Assembly (NCBI RefSeq): GCF_001439915.1
Contig: NZ_LMBW01000001.1
Location: 886,512 to 950,511, forward strand
Direction of reading: 5' to 3'
DNA from: Fredinandcohnia humi
GTDB taxonomy: Bacteria > Bacillota > Bacilli > Bacillales > Bacillaceae_L
Length of the DNA: 64,000 nucleotides
The translations under genes were made by a program, and so were the position numbers. Numbering within the stretch: the first letter of the stretch is position 1; every line of letters starts with the position of its first letter. Below are positions 9,208 to 18,541 of the stretch, one piece after another. Below the pieces are notes generated by a model, which was not told the origin of the DNA, made no database searches, and saw only the letters and a list, made by a program, of their open reading frames with translations.

Positions 9208-9552
9208 ATGCAAAACATTATTGAAGAAATCACAAAAGAACAATTAAGAACTGACCTTCCTGTATTCCGTCCTGGAGATACTGTACGTGTACACGTGAAA
9301 GTTATCGAGGGTACTCGTGAGCGTATTCAGGTATATGAAGGTGTTGTGATTAAGCGTCGTGGTGGAGGAGTCAGCGAAACATTCACTGTTCGTAAGGTAT
9401 CTTACGGAGTTGGAGTTGAACGTACATTCCCTGTGCATACACCAAAAATTGCGAAGCTTGAAGTAGTTCGCCGTGGTAAAGTACGCCGTGCGAAATTATA
9501 CTACTTACGCGAACTTCGTGGTAAAAAAGCACGTATTAAAGAAATCCGATAA
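9208..9552 (+). CDS. rplS: 50S ribosomal protein bL19
   Basis: Ribosomal protein at the 30S-50S interface. It has 114 residues from ATG 9208 ([18 protein letters not shown]). The conserved [26 protein letters not shown] and [16 protein letters not shown] motifs are clear. The upstream in-frame TTG 9187 is rejected because it would include the ribosome-binding site AAGGAG in the coding region. It is followed directly by a terminator, so it is a monocistronic end of the trmD region. Confidence 0.98.
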   Translation: MQNIIEEITKEQLRTDLPVFRPGDTVRVHVKVIEGTRERIQVYEGVVIKRRGGGVSETFTVRKVSYGVGVERTFPVHTPKIAKLEVVRRGKVRRAKLYYLRELRGKKARIKEIR

Positions 9553-9560
9553 TAAAAAAG

Positions 9561-9594
9561 AAAGGAGCTTGTATAAATATAACAAGCTCCTTTT
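9561..9594 (+). terminator. Rho-independent terminator after rplS
   Basis: Stem GGAGCTTGT (9564-9572) with ACAAGCTCC (9582-9590), 9-base AT-rich loop, then TTTT. It starts 8 bases past the stop codon. Confidence 0.85.
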
Positions 9595-9620
9595 ACTTTT
9601 GCACGGGTAATATTTATAAT
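9592..9620 (+). promoter_or_regulatory. Possible promoter for the signal peptidase gene
   Basis: -35-like TTTACT (9592-9597), 17-bp spacer, perfect -10 TATAAT (9615-9620). The -35 overlaps the T tract of the rplS terminator, giving back-to-back termination and initiation. Confidence 0.5.
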
Positions 9621-9698
9621 AGAAGAACAATACATAATATGTTTATCAATATAGAACCTATTTGGTAGAACGAGAAAAGAACAGGTGGAGGAGCAAAG

Positions 9699-10232
9699 AT
9701 GGCCAAACAAAAAAATGAACTTTGGGAATGGATTAAAGCGTTAGCAATTGCTGTTATTTTGGCGGCTGTTATACGTTATTTTTTCTTTGCGCCGATTGTA
9801 GTAGATGGGCTATCAATGATGCCGACGCTTCATCACCAAGACCGTATGATCGTCAACAAAATTGGCTATAAGGTCGGTAAACCAGACCGCTTTGACATTG
9901 TTGTCTTCCATGCAACAGTTGAAAAAGATTACATCAAGCGCATAATTGGATTACCAGGTGATCGAATTGAATACAAAAACGATATCCTAATTATCAATGG
10001 TGAACCGTATGACGAACCGTATCTGGATGATTATAAGAAAAATCTAATCGATGGGCCGCTCACCGACCCGTTTGTCTTAGAAGAAGTTCCAGAAGGGCAT
10101 CTATTTGTTATGGGAGACAATCGTCGCTATAGTAAAGACTCACGTCATATAGGTCCAGTCCCAATTAGCGAAGTCCTAGGAGAAACAAGCTTAATTTACT
10201 GGCCGCTATCTGATTTCGGTATTGTAAAATAA
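9699..10232 (+). CDS. sipS: Type I signal peptidase
   Basis: Membrane serine protease (S26 family) that removes signal peptides from exported proteins. It has 177 residues. One N-terminal membrane segment (about 12-33) anchors it, with the catalytic part outside the cell. The catalytic dyad is visible as Ser39 in DGLSMMPTL and Lys80 in DYIKRIIGLPGDRIE. The C-terminal GHLFVMGDNRRYSKDSRHIG box is also present. GGTGGAGG precedes ATG 9699. B. subtilis does not have a sip gene at this position, but related bacilli do. Which of several sip paralogues it matches is not certain. Confidence 0.92.
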   Translation: MAKQKNELWEWIKALAIAVILAAVIRYFFFAPIVVDGLSMMPTLHHQDRMIVNKIGYKVGKPDRFDIVVFHATVEKDYIKRIIGLPGDRIEYKNDILIINGEPYDEPYLDDYKKNLIDGPLTDPFVLEEVPEGHLFVMGDNRRYSKDSRHIGPVPISEVLGETSLIYWPLSDFGIVK

Positions 10233-10276
10233 GCAAAAATATTCATAAATTTAACCAGATAAGTTGGTGAAGAACT

Positions 10277-11119
10277 TTGACAATTCAATGGTTTCCAGGC
10301 CATATGGCAAAAGCAAGGAGACAGGTTACAGAAAAACTTTCACTCATTGATATCGTATTCGAACTTGTTGATGCCAGAATCCCTGCATCATCACGAAACC
10401 CAATGATTGATGAAATCATTAAAAATAAGCCACGACTGTTACTATTAAACAAAGCCGATATGGCCGATCCAAAAGTTACAAAGGAATGGATTGCTTACTA
10501 TAAAGAACACGGTGTACATGCTCTTGCTATTAATTCACAAGAAGGCAATGGCATGAAACAAATAGTAAGTGAAGCAAGGGAAATTTTAAAAGAGAAGTTC
10601 GACAAAATGGCAGCAAAGGGAATTCGACCACGTGCTATTCGTGCGTTAATTGTTGGTATCCCTAATGTAGGAAAATCGACTCTAATCAATCGTTTAGCTA
10701 AGAGGAATATTGCGCAAACGGGTGACCGACCTGGTATAACCAAGGCGCAGCAGTGGATTAAGGTTGGTAAAGAACTAGAACTCCTTGACACACCTGGAAT
10801 TTTATGGCCAAAGTTCGAGGATCAAGAAGTTGGTTTGAAACTAGCAACAACTGGTGCGATTAAAGACACAATCTTAAACCTGCAAGATATTGCAGTATAT
10901 GCGCTTAGATTTTTAGAGGAAAACTATCCAGAAAATATAAAGGACCGTTTTGGCCTTGAAGAAATTCCGGACGATATTGTTTTGCTTTTTGACGAAATTG
11001 CAAAGCGTCGTGGCAGTCGGATATCTGGTAGAGAAACAGACTATGATAAAACAGCTGAATTAATTATTCGAGAAATCCGAACTGGAAAATTAGGCAGGCT
11101 CACATTTGAAAAACCGTAA
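10277..11119 (+). CDS. rbgA: Ribosome biogenesis GTPase RbgA (YlqF)
   Basis: GTPase needed for a late step of 50S assembly, including incorporation of uL16. It has 280 residues. The GTPase is circularly permuted: the G4 motif LLNKADMAD (near residue 57) comes before G1 GIPNVGKST (near 127) and G3 [12 protein letters not shown]-terminal helical RNA-binding domain follows. The TTG start at 10277 is used because the protein then begins [16 protein letters not shown], the exact family start. A terminator hairpin overlaps its last codons. Confidence 0.96.
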   Translation: MTIQWFPGHMAKARRQVTEKLSLIDIVFELVDARIPASSRNPMIDEIIKNKPRLLLLNKADMADPKVTKEWIAYYKEHGVHALAINSQEGNGMKQIVSEAREILKEKFDKMAAKGIRPRAIRALIVGIPNVGKSTLINRLAKRNIAQTGDRPGITKAQQWIKVGKELELLDTPGILWPKFEDQEVGLKLATTGAIKDTILNLQDIAVYALRFLEENYPENIKDRFGLEEIPDDIVLLFDEIAKRRGSRISGRETDYDKTAELIIREIRTGKLGRLTFEKP

Positions 11120-11152
11120 AGGTTTGTACAATGCGAGCCTTCATTTTTTTTT
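11096..11152 (+). terminator. Terminator overlapping the end of rbgA
   Basis: The outer stem AGGCTC (11096-11101) with GAGCCT (11135-11140) continues as CATT/AATG and an inner AAACC/GGTTT, then nine T residues (11144-11152). The left arm lies inside the last rbgA codons, so translating ribosomes would affect folding. Confidence 0.65.
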
Positions 11153-11202
11153 GTAAATGTCGATATAACATACATAGAGCAATCGAAATTGAAGGTGAAA
11201 GA

Positions 11203-11982
11203 ATGTCACATTTGACAATCAAAGAAATTGAACAAAGGCTGTCTACAATACGTGAAGTAGAAGATATGTTTCTAAAAGAATGTGAACAAGATACCCGAAA
11301 AGGGGTACAGACTTTATTGCAACGCTGGAAAAAGAAAATGACGGCAGAAAAAGCATTAGAGCAACAATATAAAGAAATGACTCAATATGAACAAGTCCTT
11401 TATAAAAAAGGACTTACATATATTGCAGGTGTCGATGAAGTCGGGCGTGGACCGTTGGCCGGACCAGTTGTGGCTGCAGCAGTGATATTGCCTCAAGATG
11501 CTTATTTACCAGGCTTAAATGATTCAAAAAAACTCTCTGAACAAAAAAGAGAAGAGCTATTTCAACAAATAAATGCATGTGCCATCTCCATCGGGATTGG
11601 GATTATACCGGCTAATGTTATTGATGATGTTAATATTTATCAAGCCACAAAGCAGGCCATGAAAAAAGCTATATTTGGTTTATCTGTAAAGCCGGACCAT
11701 CTTTTAGTCGACGCGATGGAGATACCAATTGATATCCCACAAACATCGATTATAAAAGGAGATGCGAACAGTGTGTCTATTGCTGCAAGCTCCATCATTG
11801 CAAAAGTAACCAGAGACCGGTTAATGGTACGCCTAAGCCATGATTATCCACAATACGGATTTGAAAAACACATGGGATATGGGACAGCGCACCATCTTGA
11901 AGCACTTAAGAAAAATGGTGTGACAAGTGAACATCGTCGTTCATTTGCTCCAGTACGAGAGTTAATAGAGGGAGAACGATGA
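11203..11982 (+). CDS. rnhB: Ribonuclease HII
   Basis: Endonuclease that cleaves RNA in RNA-DNA hybrids and at single misincorporated ribonucleotides. It has 259 residues. An N-terminal extension of about 70 residues, typical of Bacillus RnhB, precedes the catalytic core. The core begins [19 protein letters not shown] with its Asp-Glu pair, then [13 protein letters not shown] and [23 protein letters not shown] and [13 protein letters not shown] 11203 is preceded by GAAGGTGAAAG. A longer frame from 11131 starts inside the rbgA terminator and is rejected. The TGA overlaps the next start (ATGA). Confidence 0.97.
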   Translation: MSHLTIKEIEQRLSTIREVEDMFLKECEQDTRKGVQTLLQRWKKKMTAEKALEQQYKEMTQYEQVLYKKGLTYIAGVDEVGRGPLAGPVVAAAVILPQDAYLPGLNDSKKLSEQKREELFQQINACAISIGIGIIPANVIDDVNIYQATKQAMKKAIFGLSVKPDHLLVDAMEIPIDIPQTSIIKGDANSVSIAASSIIAKVTRDRLMVRLSHDYPQYGFEKHMGYGTAHHLEALKKNGVTSEHRRSFAPVRELIEGER

Positions 11983-12575
11983 TACAAATCCACCTACTTC
12001 AAGCATTAATGAAGAGTGAAGCCTTTCAAAAGCTTCACTCTCTTTCAAGTGCAGATCAAAGTGAACAAAAAAACCAAAAATCTACCACCGATCTATCTAG
12101 CGTATTACCTGAGATAAACCGTGAAATATCTAAAAATGTAGTCCAACAAAGCCGATTGCTTCAAGCGGATACGGTTGAACTATCATCGAATGACTCAAAC
12201 CAATTGTTCCAGCAACAAATAACATTTCAAAACCTAACTTATAAAAATTTTTCCATTCGAATGGATGGAAGGAAGAAAAATGGTGAAATCGATCCTGATT
12301 TTTGTCATCTCCTCTTTTCGTTAGAGCTAAATTATTTAAAAGAAGTAGTGATTGATGTTAAGGTTCAAAACCGTATTCTATCAATTGCTATCTTTAATGA
12401 CATAGAAGGAATTGAGTCGCTAGTTGAAGAACTGAAACCAACGCTCCAAACCAATTTGGAGCAACAAGGGTATCTTCTTTCATCAATTAAGATTATTAGC
12501 CCGATTGCACGGGATAAACAACATGAGAAAACAAGATTTGAAGGACATCATGAAAGAGTGGATTTTAAAATATGA
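11979..12575 (+). CDS. ylqG: YlqG-like protein with a FliK C-terminal-like region
   Basis: Protein of 198 residues, poorly conserved. The first half is polar, Gln/Ser-rich and probably disordered. The second half (about 85-180) has the alternating pattern of the FliK hook-length control C-terminal domain: [16 protein letters not shown], then [27 protein letters not shown]. Compare the true FliK in this window near 30420-30620 (LYPKHLGSLRIELLQ). It overlaps rnhB and ylqH by 4 bases each (ATGA), so all three are translationally coupled. From memory, B. subtilis YlqG is longer. The FliK similarity is my reading of the pattern, not a profile search. Confidence 0.75.
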   Translation: MIQIHLLQALMKSEAFQKLHSLSSADQSEQKNQKSTTDLSSVLPEINREISKNVVQQSRLLQADTVELSSNDSNQLFQQQITFQNLTYKNFSIRMDGRKKNGEIDPDFCHLLFSLELNYLKEVVIDVKVQNRILSIAIFNDIEGIESLVEELKPTLQTNLEQQGYLLSSIKIISPIARDKQHEKTRFEGHHERVDFKI

Positions 12576-12862
12576 AAAAATCATCAGAAGATCATGTGAT
12601 GAAGGCTGTTGCTTTGTCATACGATGAAAAGGTCGATTCTGAGCCAAAGGTTGTTGCAAAAGGTAAGGGAATCATTGCTCAAAAAATAATTGATACGGCT
12701 GAGTCGCATGAGATTCCAATTCAGGAGGATATTGCATTAGTTGAGCTATTAGGGGAGCTTAAATTAAATGAGGGGATTCCCGAGGAATTGTACAAGGTTA
12801 TTGCGGAAGTCTTTGCGTTTATTTATAAAATGGACAAAAGCTTTGAAAATCGGGATAAATAG
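12572..12862 (+). CDS. ylqH: YlqH, FlhB C-terminal-domain-like protein (FlhX type)
   Basis: Protein of 96 residues aligning with the cytoplasmic FlhB fragment that remains after autocleavage. AVALSYDEKVDSEPKVVAKG here compares with AIALKYDETKMDAPFVVAKG in FlhB at 39360-39420, and IPEELYKVIAEVFAFIYKMD compares with IPEEYFKAVAEILAYVYRLK. The cleavage tetrapeptide NPTH is absent, so the protein begins essentially after the cut. It has no membrane segment. It pairs with the FliK-like gene just upstream. A role in flagellar export specificity is inference. Confidence 0.9.
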   Translation: MKKSSEDHVMKAVALSYDEKVDSEPKVVAKGKGIIAQKIIDTAESHEIPIQEDIALVELLGELKLNEGIPEELYKVIAEVFAFIYKMDKSFENRDK

Positions 12863-12951
12863 TTTTCTTGATATAGTATTTTTAGAAATTAGCAGAAAAA
12901 AAGAACAAATTCATGCTAAATGGTAGACAAGCCGTATTTTCAGATATAAAA

Positions 12952-13095
12952 TGAAAGCGCAGTCTAATTTTTGTCTAGTTTGCGTCATTATGACGGGGAT
13001 AAACCCTGTCATTAAATGAGCACTTTTCTATGCAGATATGATTTTTCAGAAAAATTATAATTGTCATAGAAAGTTTAAAAAAGAAAATGTATAAT
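12952..13095 (+). promoter_or_regulatory. sucC upstream region: cre-like site, dyad, weak promoter
   Basis: The 291-bp gap before sucC holds three candidate signals. TGAAAGCGCAGTCT (12952-12965) resembles a CcpA cre box except at its last base. A 9-bp hairpin, ATGACGGGG/CCCTGTCAT with an ATAAA loop (12990-13012, one G-T pair), has no T tract behind it. A perfect -10 TATAAT (13090-13095) has only a poor -35 at 17 bp (TAGAAA). The rest shows nothing clear. Confidence 0.35.
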
Positions 13096-13153
13096 AACAT
13101 TTGGACTGACAAAAAATTCTTTGCTTTTTTTACATAAGAATGGAGGATGGGAA

Positions 13154-14314
13154 ATGAATATCCATGAGTATCAAGGAAAAGAGATCCTCAGAAAATATGG
13201 GGTAGCTGTTCCAAATGGTAAAGTTGCATTCACAGTTGATGAGGCTGTTGAAGCTGCAAAACAACTTGGAACCCAAGTTTGTGTTGTTAAAGCACAAATT
13301 CACGCAGGGGGCCGCGGTAAAGCTGGCGGAGTAAAAGTAGCGAAAAACCTAGATGAAGTTCGCGCATATGCAAACGAAATCTTAGGTAAAACACTTGTTA
13401 CACACCAAACAGGTCCGGAAGGAAAAGAAGTTAAACGTCTTCTAATCGAAGAAGGCTGCGATATTAAAAAAGAGTACTATATTGGTCTTGTACTGGATCG
13501 TGCAACTTCTAGCGTCGTTTTAATGGCATCTGAAGAAGGTGGAACAGAAATCGAAGAGGTTGCTGAACAAACACCTGAAAAGATTTTCAAAGAAGTAATC
13601 GACCCTATTGTTGGGTTATTACCGTTCCAAGCTCGTCGAATTGCATTTAATATTAATATTCCGAAAGAATTAGTGAATCAAGCCGTTAAATTCATGACAG
13701 CTTTATACACTGCATTCGTTGAAAAGGATTGCTCAATTGCTGAAATTAACCCACTAGTAGTAACTGGCGATGGTAAAGTAATGGCACTTGATGCGAAATT
13801 AAACTTCGATGCTAACGCATTATATCGTCAAAAGGACATCTTAGAATACCGTGACCTAGACGAAGAGGATGCAAAGGAAATTGAAGCATCTAAATATGAT
13901 TTAAGCTATATTTCACTAGATGGAAACATCGGCTGTATGGTTAATGGTGCAGGTCTTGCGATGTCAACAATGGACATCATTAAACACTACGGCGGAGATC
14001 CCGCGAACTTCCTTGATGTTGGGGGCGGTGCTACAGCTGAGAAAGTGACTGAAGCATTCAAAATCATTCTATCTGATGAAAATGTAAAAGGTATTTTCGT
14101 AAATATCTTTGGTGGAATTATGAAGTGTGATGTTATTGCAGAAGGTGTTGTAGCTGCAACGAAAGAAGTAGGCTTGGAAATTCCTCTAGTAGTACGACTT
14201 GAAGGAACAAACGTAGATTTAGGTAAAAAGATTTTACAAGAATCTGGCCTGAATATTACTGCTGCTGAATCCATGGCCGACGGCGCACAAAAAATCGTAT
14301 CACTAGTAGGGTAA
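13154..14314 (+). CDS. sucC: Succinyl-CoA synthetase (ADP-forming) subunit beta
   Basis: TCA-cycle enzyme subunit that binds nucleotide in an ATP-grasp domain and contributes to succinate binding. It has 386 residues from ATG 13154 ([17 protein letters not shown]) behind TGGAGGATGGG. The family signatures [39 protein letters not shown] and [14 protein letters not shown] are present. sucD follows after 18 bp. The upstream in-frame start at 13121 lies before the ribosome-binding site and is rejected. Confidence 0.98.
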   Translation: MNIHEYQGKEILRKYGVAVPNGKVAFTVDEAVEAAKQLGTQVCVVKAQIHAGGRGKAGGVKVAKNLDEVRAYANEILGKTLVTHQTGPEGKEVKRLLIEEGCDIKKEYYIGLVLDRATSSVVLMASEEGGTEIEEVAEQTPEKIFKEVIDPIVGLLPFQARRIAFNINIPKELVNQAVKFMTALYTAFVEKDCSIAEINPLVVTGDGKVMALDAKLNFDANALYRQKDILEYRDLDEEDAKEIEASKYDLSYISLDGNIGCMVNGAGLAMSTMDIIKHYGGDPANFLDVGGGATAEKVTEAFKIILSDENVKGIFVNIFGGIMKCDVIAEGVVAATKEVGLEIPLVVRLEGTNVDLGKKILQESGLNITAAESMADGAQKIVSLVG

Positions 14315-14332
14315 GAAAGGCAGGGGACAAAC

Positions 14333-15235
14333 ATGAGTGTTTTTGTTAATAAAGATACAAAAGTAATTGTTCAAGGGATTACAGGTGCTACGGCCCTTTT
14401 TCATACAAAACAAATGCTTGAATATGGTACTAAAATCGTAGGTGGAACTTCACCTGGTAAGGGTGGATCTGAAGTAGAAGGTGTTCCTGTATTTAATACT
14501 GTAAAAGAAGCAGTAGATCAAACAGGTGCAACAGCTTCAGTCATTTATGTACCTGCTCCATTTGCAGCAGATGCAATTATGGAAGCAGTTGATGCAGGAC
14601 TCGATCTAGCAATTTGTATTACTGAGCATATTCCAGTATTAGACATGGTTAAAGTGAAACGCTATATGGAAGGTAAAAAGACTCGCTTAGTCGGTCCTAA
14701 CTGCCCTGGTGTTATCACAGCTGACGAATGTAAAATTGGTATTATGCCAGGATATATTCATAAAAAAGGCCATGTAGGTGTTGTTTCACGTTCTGGTACG
14801 CTAACATATGAGGCTGTACATCAATTAACACAAGCTGGGATTGGTCAAACAACAGCTGTAGGTATTGGTGGTGACCCTGTTAACGGAACGAACTTCATCG
14901 ACGTATTAAAAGCATTTAATGATGATGAAGAAACATATGCGGTTATCATGATTGGTGAAATCGGTGGAACAGCTGAAGAAGAAGCTGCTGAGTGGGTTAA
15001 GGCAAACATGACTAAACCAGTTGTAGGATTTATCGGCGGGCAAACTGCACCTCCAGGAAAGCGTATGGGCCATGCTGGTGCGATTATTTCTGGCGGTAAA
15101 GGTACAGCTGCAGAAAAAATCAAAACAATGAATGAATGTGGAATTAAGGTTGCTGAAACACCGTCAGTAATGGGTGAAACTTTAATTTCTGTTCTTAAAG
15201 AACAAGGTTTATACGAAAAATGTAAAACTCATTAA
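14333..15235 (+). CDS. sucD: Succinyl-CoA synthetase subunit alpha
   Basis: Subunit with the CoA-binding Rossmann domain and the phosphohistidine intermediate. It has 300 residues. [16 protein letters not shown] marks the CoA site. The active histidine is His247 in [34 protein letters not shown] and GRSGTLTYE-type motifs (here [14 protein letters not shown]) are clear. It forms an operon with sucC and is followed by a hairpin with a short T tail. Confidence 0.98.
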   Translation: MSVFVNKDTKVIVQGITGATALFHTKQMLEYGTKIVGGTSPGKGGSEVEGVPVFNTVKEAVDQTGATASVIYVPAPFAADAIMEAVDAGLDLAICITEHIPVLDMVKVKRYMEGKKTRLVGPNCPGVITADECKIGIMPGYIHKKGHVGVVSRSGTLTYEAVHQLTQAGIGQTTAVGIGGDPVNGTNFIDVLKAFNDDEETYAVIMIGEIGGTAEEEAAEWVKANMTKPVVGFIGGQTAPPGKRMGHAGAIISGGKGTAAEKIKTMNECGIKVAETPSVMGETLISVLKEQGLYEKCKTH

Positions 15236-15250
15236 TAAAATATATGAAAT

Positions 15251-15285
15251 GAGGCAGTTTCTTATCGGTGGAACTGTCTCTTTCT
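15251..15285 (+). terminator. Probable terminator after sucD
   Basis: Stem GAGGCAGTT (15251-15259) with AACTGTCTC (15272-15280), one G-T pair, then TTTCT. The T tract is short, so some read-through to dprA is likely. No dprA promoter is evident. Confidence 0.5.
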
Positions 15286-15304
15286 GATGGAAAAAGGAGA
15301 CCAT

Positions 15305-16186
15305 ATGGAAAAAATTCGTGAAAATTTAATACATCTTCACCATTGTCGGGGAATTGGCTGGAAATCTATTTTTCAAATCCTGCAACATGATCCTACACTT
15401 TCTTCTATTTATGATTACCCCTCAGCTTTTTATGAAAAAATCCTTCCATTAACAAAGAATCAAGTGAATATTTTTTTAAAAGATTTGCATTCTTTATCAA
15501 TCCAAAGTATGCTAAAACAATATAACGATACTAGCGTGGGGATAATTACCTTATTTGATCAAGAATATCCTCGTCTTCTGAAACAAATTTATGACCCTCC
15601 ATGGGTTTTATATACTGCTGGAGACAAGGCTTTATTAAACAGTGAGAAATTATTAAGTGTTGTAGGCTCTCGTACACCAACTGCAACAAGCAGGCAAAGT
15701 ATGACAAAGGTGTTAGTCCCTTTAATCAAGAAAAATTGGGTATTGGTTAGTGGTTTGGCGTGTGGAATAGATACAATGGCTCACAAGTTAGCAATCGATC
15801 ATAATGGGAAAACCATTGCAGTCATCGCTGGCGGCCTTCAACATATTTATCCCCTTGAAAACAAAGAGTTGGCAACTACCATCACCAAAAATCATATACT
15901 TATTTCAGAATATCCCCCTTTTACTAGGCCTGAAAAATGGCAGTTCCCGATGCGAAATCGAATCATTAGTGGTTTGACACAGGGCACTTTAATTGTAGAA
16001 GCCAAGGAAAGAAGTGGTTCGTTAATCACAGCAGATCAAGCAGTCAACCAAGGGAGAGAGGTTTTTGCGATTCCTGGGTCTATTTTAGAACTTTCATGTG
16101 TTGGAACAAATAAATTAATTCAATCAGGAGCAAAATTGGTGCTTAACAGCGAGGATATTCTGTCAGAAATCTACACTAATTTTTAA
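15305..16186 (+). CDS. dprA: DNA processing protein DprA (Smf)
   Basis: Cytosolic protein that protects incoming single-stranded DNA and loads RecA during transformation. It has 293 residues. There is an N-terminal helical SAM-like part, then the Rossmann-like core with VVGSRTPTATS, VSGLACGIDTMAHKLAI, GGLQHIYPLEN, NRIISGLTQGTLIVEA and SGSLITADQAVNQGREVFAIPG. The ATG at 15305 is used because AAAGGAGA (15293-15300) precedes it. The earlier ATG 15287 lacks a site. A C-terminal winged helix is not evident, as is common in bacilli. Confidence 0.96.
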   Translation: MEKIRENLIHLHHCRGIGWKSIFQILQHDPTLSSIYDYPSAFYEKILPLTKNQVNIFLKDLHSLSIQSMLKQYNDTSVGIITLFDQEYPRLLKQIYDPPWVLYTAGDKALLNSEKLLSVVGSRTPTATSRQSMTKVLVPLIKKNWVLVSGLACGIDTMAHKLAIDHNGKTIAVIAGGLQHIYPLENKELATTITKNHILISEYPPFTRPEKWQFPMRNRIISGLTQGTLIVEAKERSGSLITADQAVNQGREVFAIPGSILELSCVGTNKLIQSGAKLVLNSEDILSEIYTNF

Positions 16187-16224
16187 ATGGAGGATTAATA
16201 ATTTATAAAAATAATCATAACAGT

Positions 16225-16253
16225 TTGACAAAGTGTCCATGAATATTTAATAA
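16225..16253 (+). promoter_or_regulatory. Sigma-A type promoter for topA
   Basis: Consensus -35 TTGACA (16225-16230), 17-bp spacer, -10 TAATAA (16248-16253), in the dprA-topA gap. A second TAATAT-like hexamer lies 3 bp further on. Confidence 0.65.
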
Positions 16254-16301
16254 TATGGAGGATTTATTATATTATTTAAACCTCTAAGGAGGAAGCGTTA
16301 C

Positions 16302-18377
16302 ATGTCGGAATATTTAGTCATAGTTGAATCACCAGCTAAAGCAAAAACAATTGAAAGATATTTGGGGAAAAAATATAAGGTAAAGGCTTCAATGGGGCAT
16401 GTCAGAGACCTTCCAAGAAGTCAAATGGGTGTCGATGCAAAAAATCATTTTGAAGTGAAATATATAACCATTCGAGGTAAAGGGCCAGTATTGAAGGATT
16501 TAAAAACAGCTGCGAAAAAAGCAAAAAAAGTCTATCTCGCAGCTGACCCCGACAGAGAAGGGGAAGCAATTGCTTGGCATCTTGCTCACTCATTGAATGT
16601 CGATATTAATTCAGACTGTCGAGTGGTTTTTAACGAGATCACAAAGGATGCCATCAAAGAGTCTTTTAAGCATCCGCGCCCGATTAATCAGGATTTGGTG
16701 GATGCACAACAAGCAAGACGTGTTCTTGACAGATTAGTAGGCTATAATATTAGCCCGCTCCTATGGAAAAAAGTAAAAAAAGGACTAAGTGCAGGTAGAG
16801 TCCAATCAGTTGCTGTTAGAATAATCATTGAACGTGAAAAAGAAATTCAAAATTTTAAGCCGGAAGAGTATTGGACAATAAAAGCAGACTTTTTAAAGGG
16901 AAATGAACAATTTGAAGGTCAGTTTTATGGTGTAAATGGAAAAAAAGTCGAATTAACAAATGAAGCTGGAGTAAAAGATGTTCTTTCGGCAATTGAGGGG
17001 AACTCATTTACAATAAAATCCGTAACTAAAAAAGAACGAAAAAGAAATCCGGCGCCGCCGTTTATCACGTCTTCTTTACAACAGGAAGCGGCTCGTAAGT
17101 TAAATTTCCGTGCTAAGAAAACAATGATGCTGGCACAACAATTATATGAAGGAATCGACTTAGGCAAGGAAGGTACAGTTGGTCTAATCACATATATGCG
17201 TACGGACTCAACTCGAATTTCTGAGACAGCAATTGAGGAAAGTTCCCAATATATCGAAAAATCTTTTGGTAGTCAATTTTTAAATGGCACAAAAAGAAAA
17301 GATAAAAAAGGTGTGAATGCTCAGGATGCTCATGAAGGGATTCGTCCGACTTCAATTTTTAGGGAACCAAATAGCGTGAAGCAATTTTTGGGCAGAGACC
17401 AATTTAGATTGTATAAGCTGATTTGGGAGCGTTTTGTCGCAAGTCAAATGGCTTCTGCGATTATGGATACAATGAGCGTTGACCTTAACAATGGTGATGT
17501 TGTATTTCGAGCGACGGGATCTAAAGTTAAATCCCCTGGTTTTATGAAGGTCTATGTTGAGGGAAATGATGATGATACTGACGAAAAAGAAAAGATGCTT
17601 CCTGATTTAAAAGAGGGAGACCAAGTATTTTCTAAAGATCTTGATCCGAAACAGCATTTTACTCAACCACCTCCTCGGTATACAGAAGCGAGACTAGTTA
17701 AGACCCTAGAAGAACGCGGAATAGGCAGGCCATCTACCTACGCGCCAACACTAGATACCATTCAAAAGAGAGGGTATGTGGCATTAGATAACAAACGATT
17801 CATACCTACGGAACTTGGGGAAATCGTGGATGAATTAATGCTCGACTTCTTCCCGAAAATTTTGGATGTAGAGTTTACAGCAAAAATGGAGCATGATCTT
17901 GATGAAATCGAAGAAGGAAAAACAGAGTGGATTTATATTATTGATGAATTCTACAAAGATTTCGAAAAAAGATTAGAAATTGCCGAAGCGGAAATGAAGG
18001 AAGTTGAAATTAAGGATGAACCTGCAGGCATTGATTGTGAAAATTGCGGACATCCGATGGTTTATAAAATGGGACGTTATGGGAAATTCATGGCTTGTTC
18101 CAATTTTCCTGATTGCCGCAATACAAAACCAATTGTTAAGGAAATTGGGGTTCCTTGTCCGAAATGTGAAAAAGGAAACATTGTTGAAAGAAAAAGCAAA
18201 AAGAAAAGGATTTTTTACGGCTGTGATCAATACCCTGAATGTGATTTTCTTTCTTGGGATAAACCACTTCCAAGGAAATGTCCAAAGTGTGAAAACCTGT
18301 TAGTTGAGAAAAAACTCAAAAAAGGAATTCAGGTACAATGCGCCCAGTGTGACTACAAAGAGGAACCTCAAAAATAA
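16302..18377 (+). CDS. topA: DNA topoisomerase I
   Basis: Type IA topoisomerase that relaxes negative supercoils. It has 691 residues. The N-terminal TOPRIM domain has [15 protein letters not shown] and [16 protein letters not shown] (acidic metal-binding triad). The catalytic tyrosine is Tyr298 in [29 protein letters not shown] marks the conserved core. The C-terminus has three four-cysteine zinc ribbons, beginning [16 protein letters not shown] and CPKCENLL. It starts at ATG 16302 behind AAGGAGGAAG. In related genomes trmFO follows topA; here it does not. Confidence 0.98.
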   Translation: MSEYLVIVESPAKAKTIERYLGKKYKVKASMGHVRDLPRSQMGVDAKNHFEVKYITIRGKGPVLKDLKTAAKKAKKVYLAADPDREGEAIAWHLAHSLNVDINSDCRVVFNEITKDAIKESFKHPRPINQDLVDAQQARRVLDRLVGYNISPLLWKKVKKGLSAGRVQSVAVRIIIEREKEIQNFKPEEYWTIKADFLKGNEQFEGQFYGVNGKKVELTNEAGVKDVLSAIEGNSFTIKSVTKKERKRNPAPPFITSSLQQEAARKLNFRAKKTMMLAQQLYEGIDLGKEGTVGLITYMRTDSTRISETAIEESSQYIEKSFGSQFLNGTKRKDKKGVNAQDAHEGIRPTSIFREPNSVKQFLGRDQFRLYKLIWERFVASQMASAIMDTMSVDLNNGDVVFRATGSKVKSPGFMKVYVEGNDDDTDEKEKMLPDLKEGDQVFSKDLDPKQHFTQPPPRYTEARLVKTLEERGIGRPSTYAPTLDTIQKRGYVALDNKRFIPTELGEIVDELMLDFFPKILDVEFTAKMEHDLDEIEEGKTEWIYIIDEFYKDFEKRLEIAEAEMKEVEIKDEPAGIDCENCGHPMVYKMGRYGKFMACSNFPDCRNTKPIVKEIGVPCPKCEKGNIVERKSKKKRIFYGCDQYPECDFLSWDKPLPRKCPKCENLLVEKKLKKGIQVQCAQCDYKEEPQK

Positions 18378-18384
18378 CTTGTGT

Positions 18385-18412
18385 GGTGAGCTTACATAAG
18401 CTCACCATTTTC
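18385..18412 (+). terminator. Terminator after topA
   Basis: Near-perfect inverted repeat GGTGAGCTTA/TAAGCTCACC (18385-18406) followed by ATTTTCT, 8 bases past the stop. Confidence 0.65.
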
Positions 18413-18486
18413 TATGCTTATGGAAAAGAGTTTGGGCTCAATTTCTTCCACAATTCAGAATTTTGGAAAAAAATAAGAGTTTTTAT

Positions 18487-18528
18487 TTGCAAGGGCTACT
18501 AAATTGTGATAACATTTAGTAGCCCTTG
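18487..18528 (+). promoter_or_regulatory. xerC promoter candidate inside a 15-bp perfect dyad
   Basis: -35-like TTGCAA (18487-18492), 17-bp spacer, TAACAT (18510-18515) with an upstream TGA giving an extended -10. The region is covered by a perfect inverted repeat: CAAGGGCTACTAAAT (18490-18504) and its complement (18514-18528), 9-base loop. The right arm abuts the ribosome-binding site GAGGTG (18530-18535). No T tract follows, so an operator or translational control fits better than termination. Confidence 0.5.
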
Positions 18529-18541
18529 TGAGGTGAAAATA

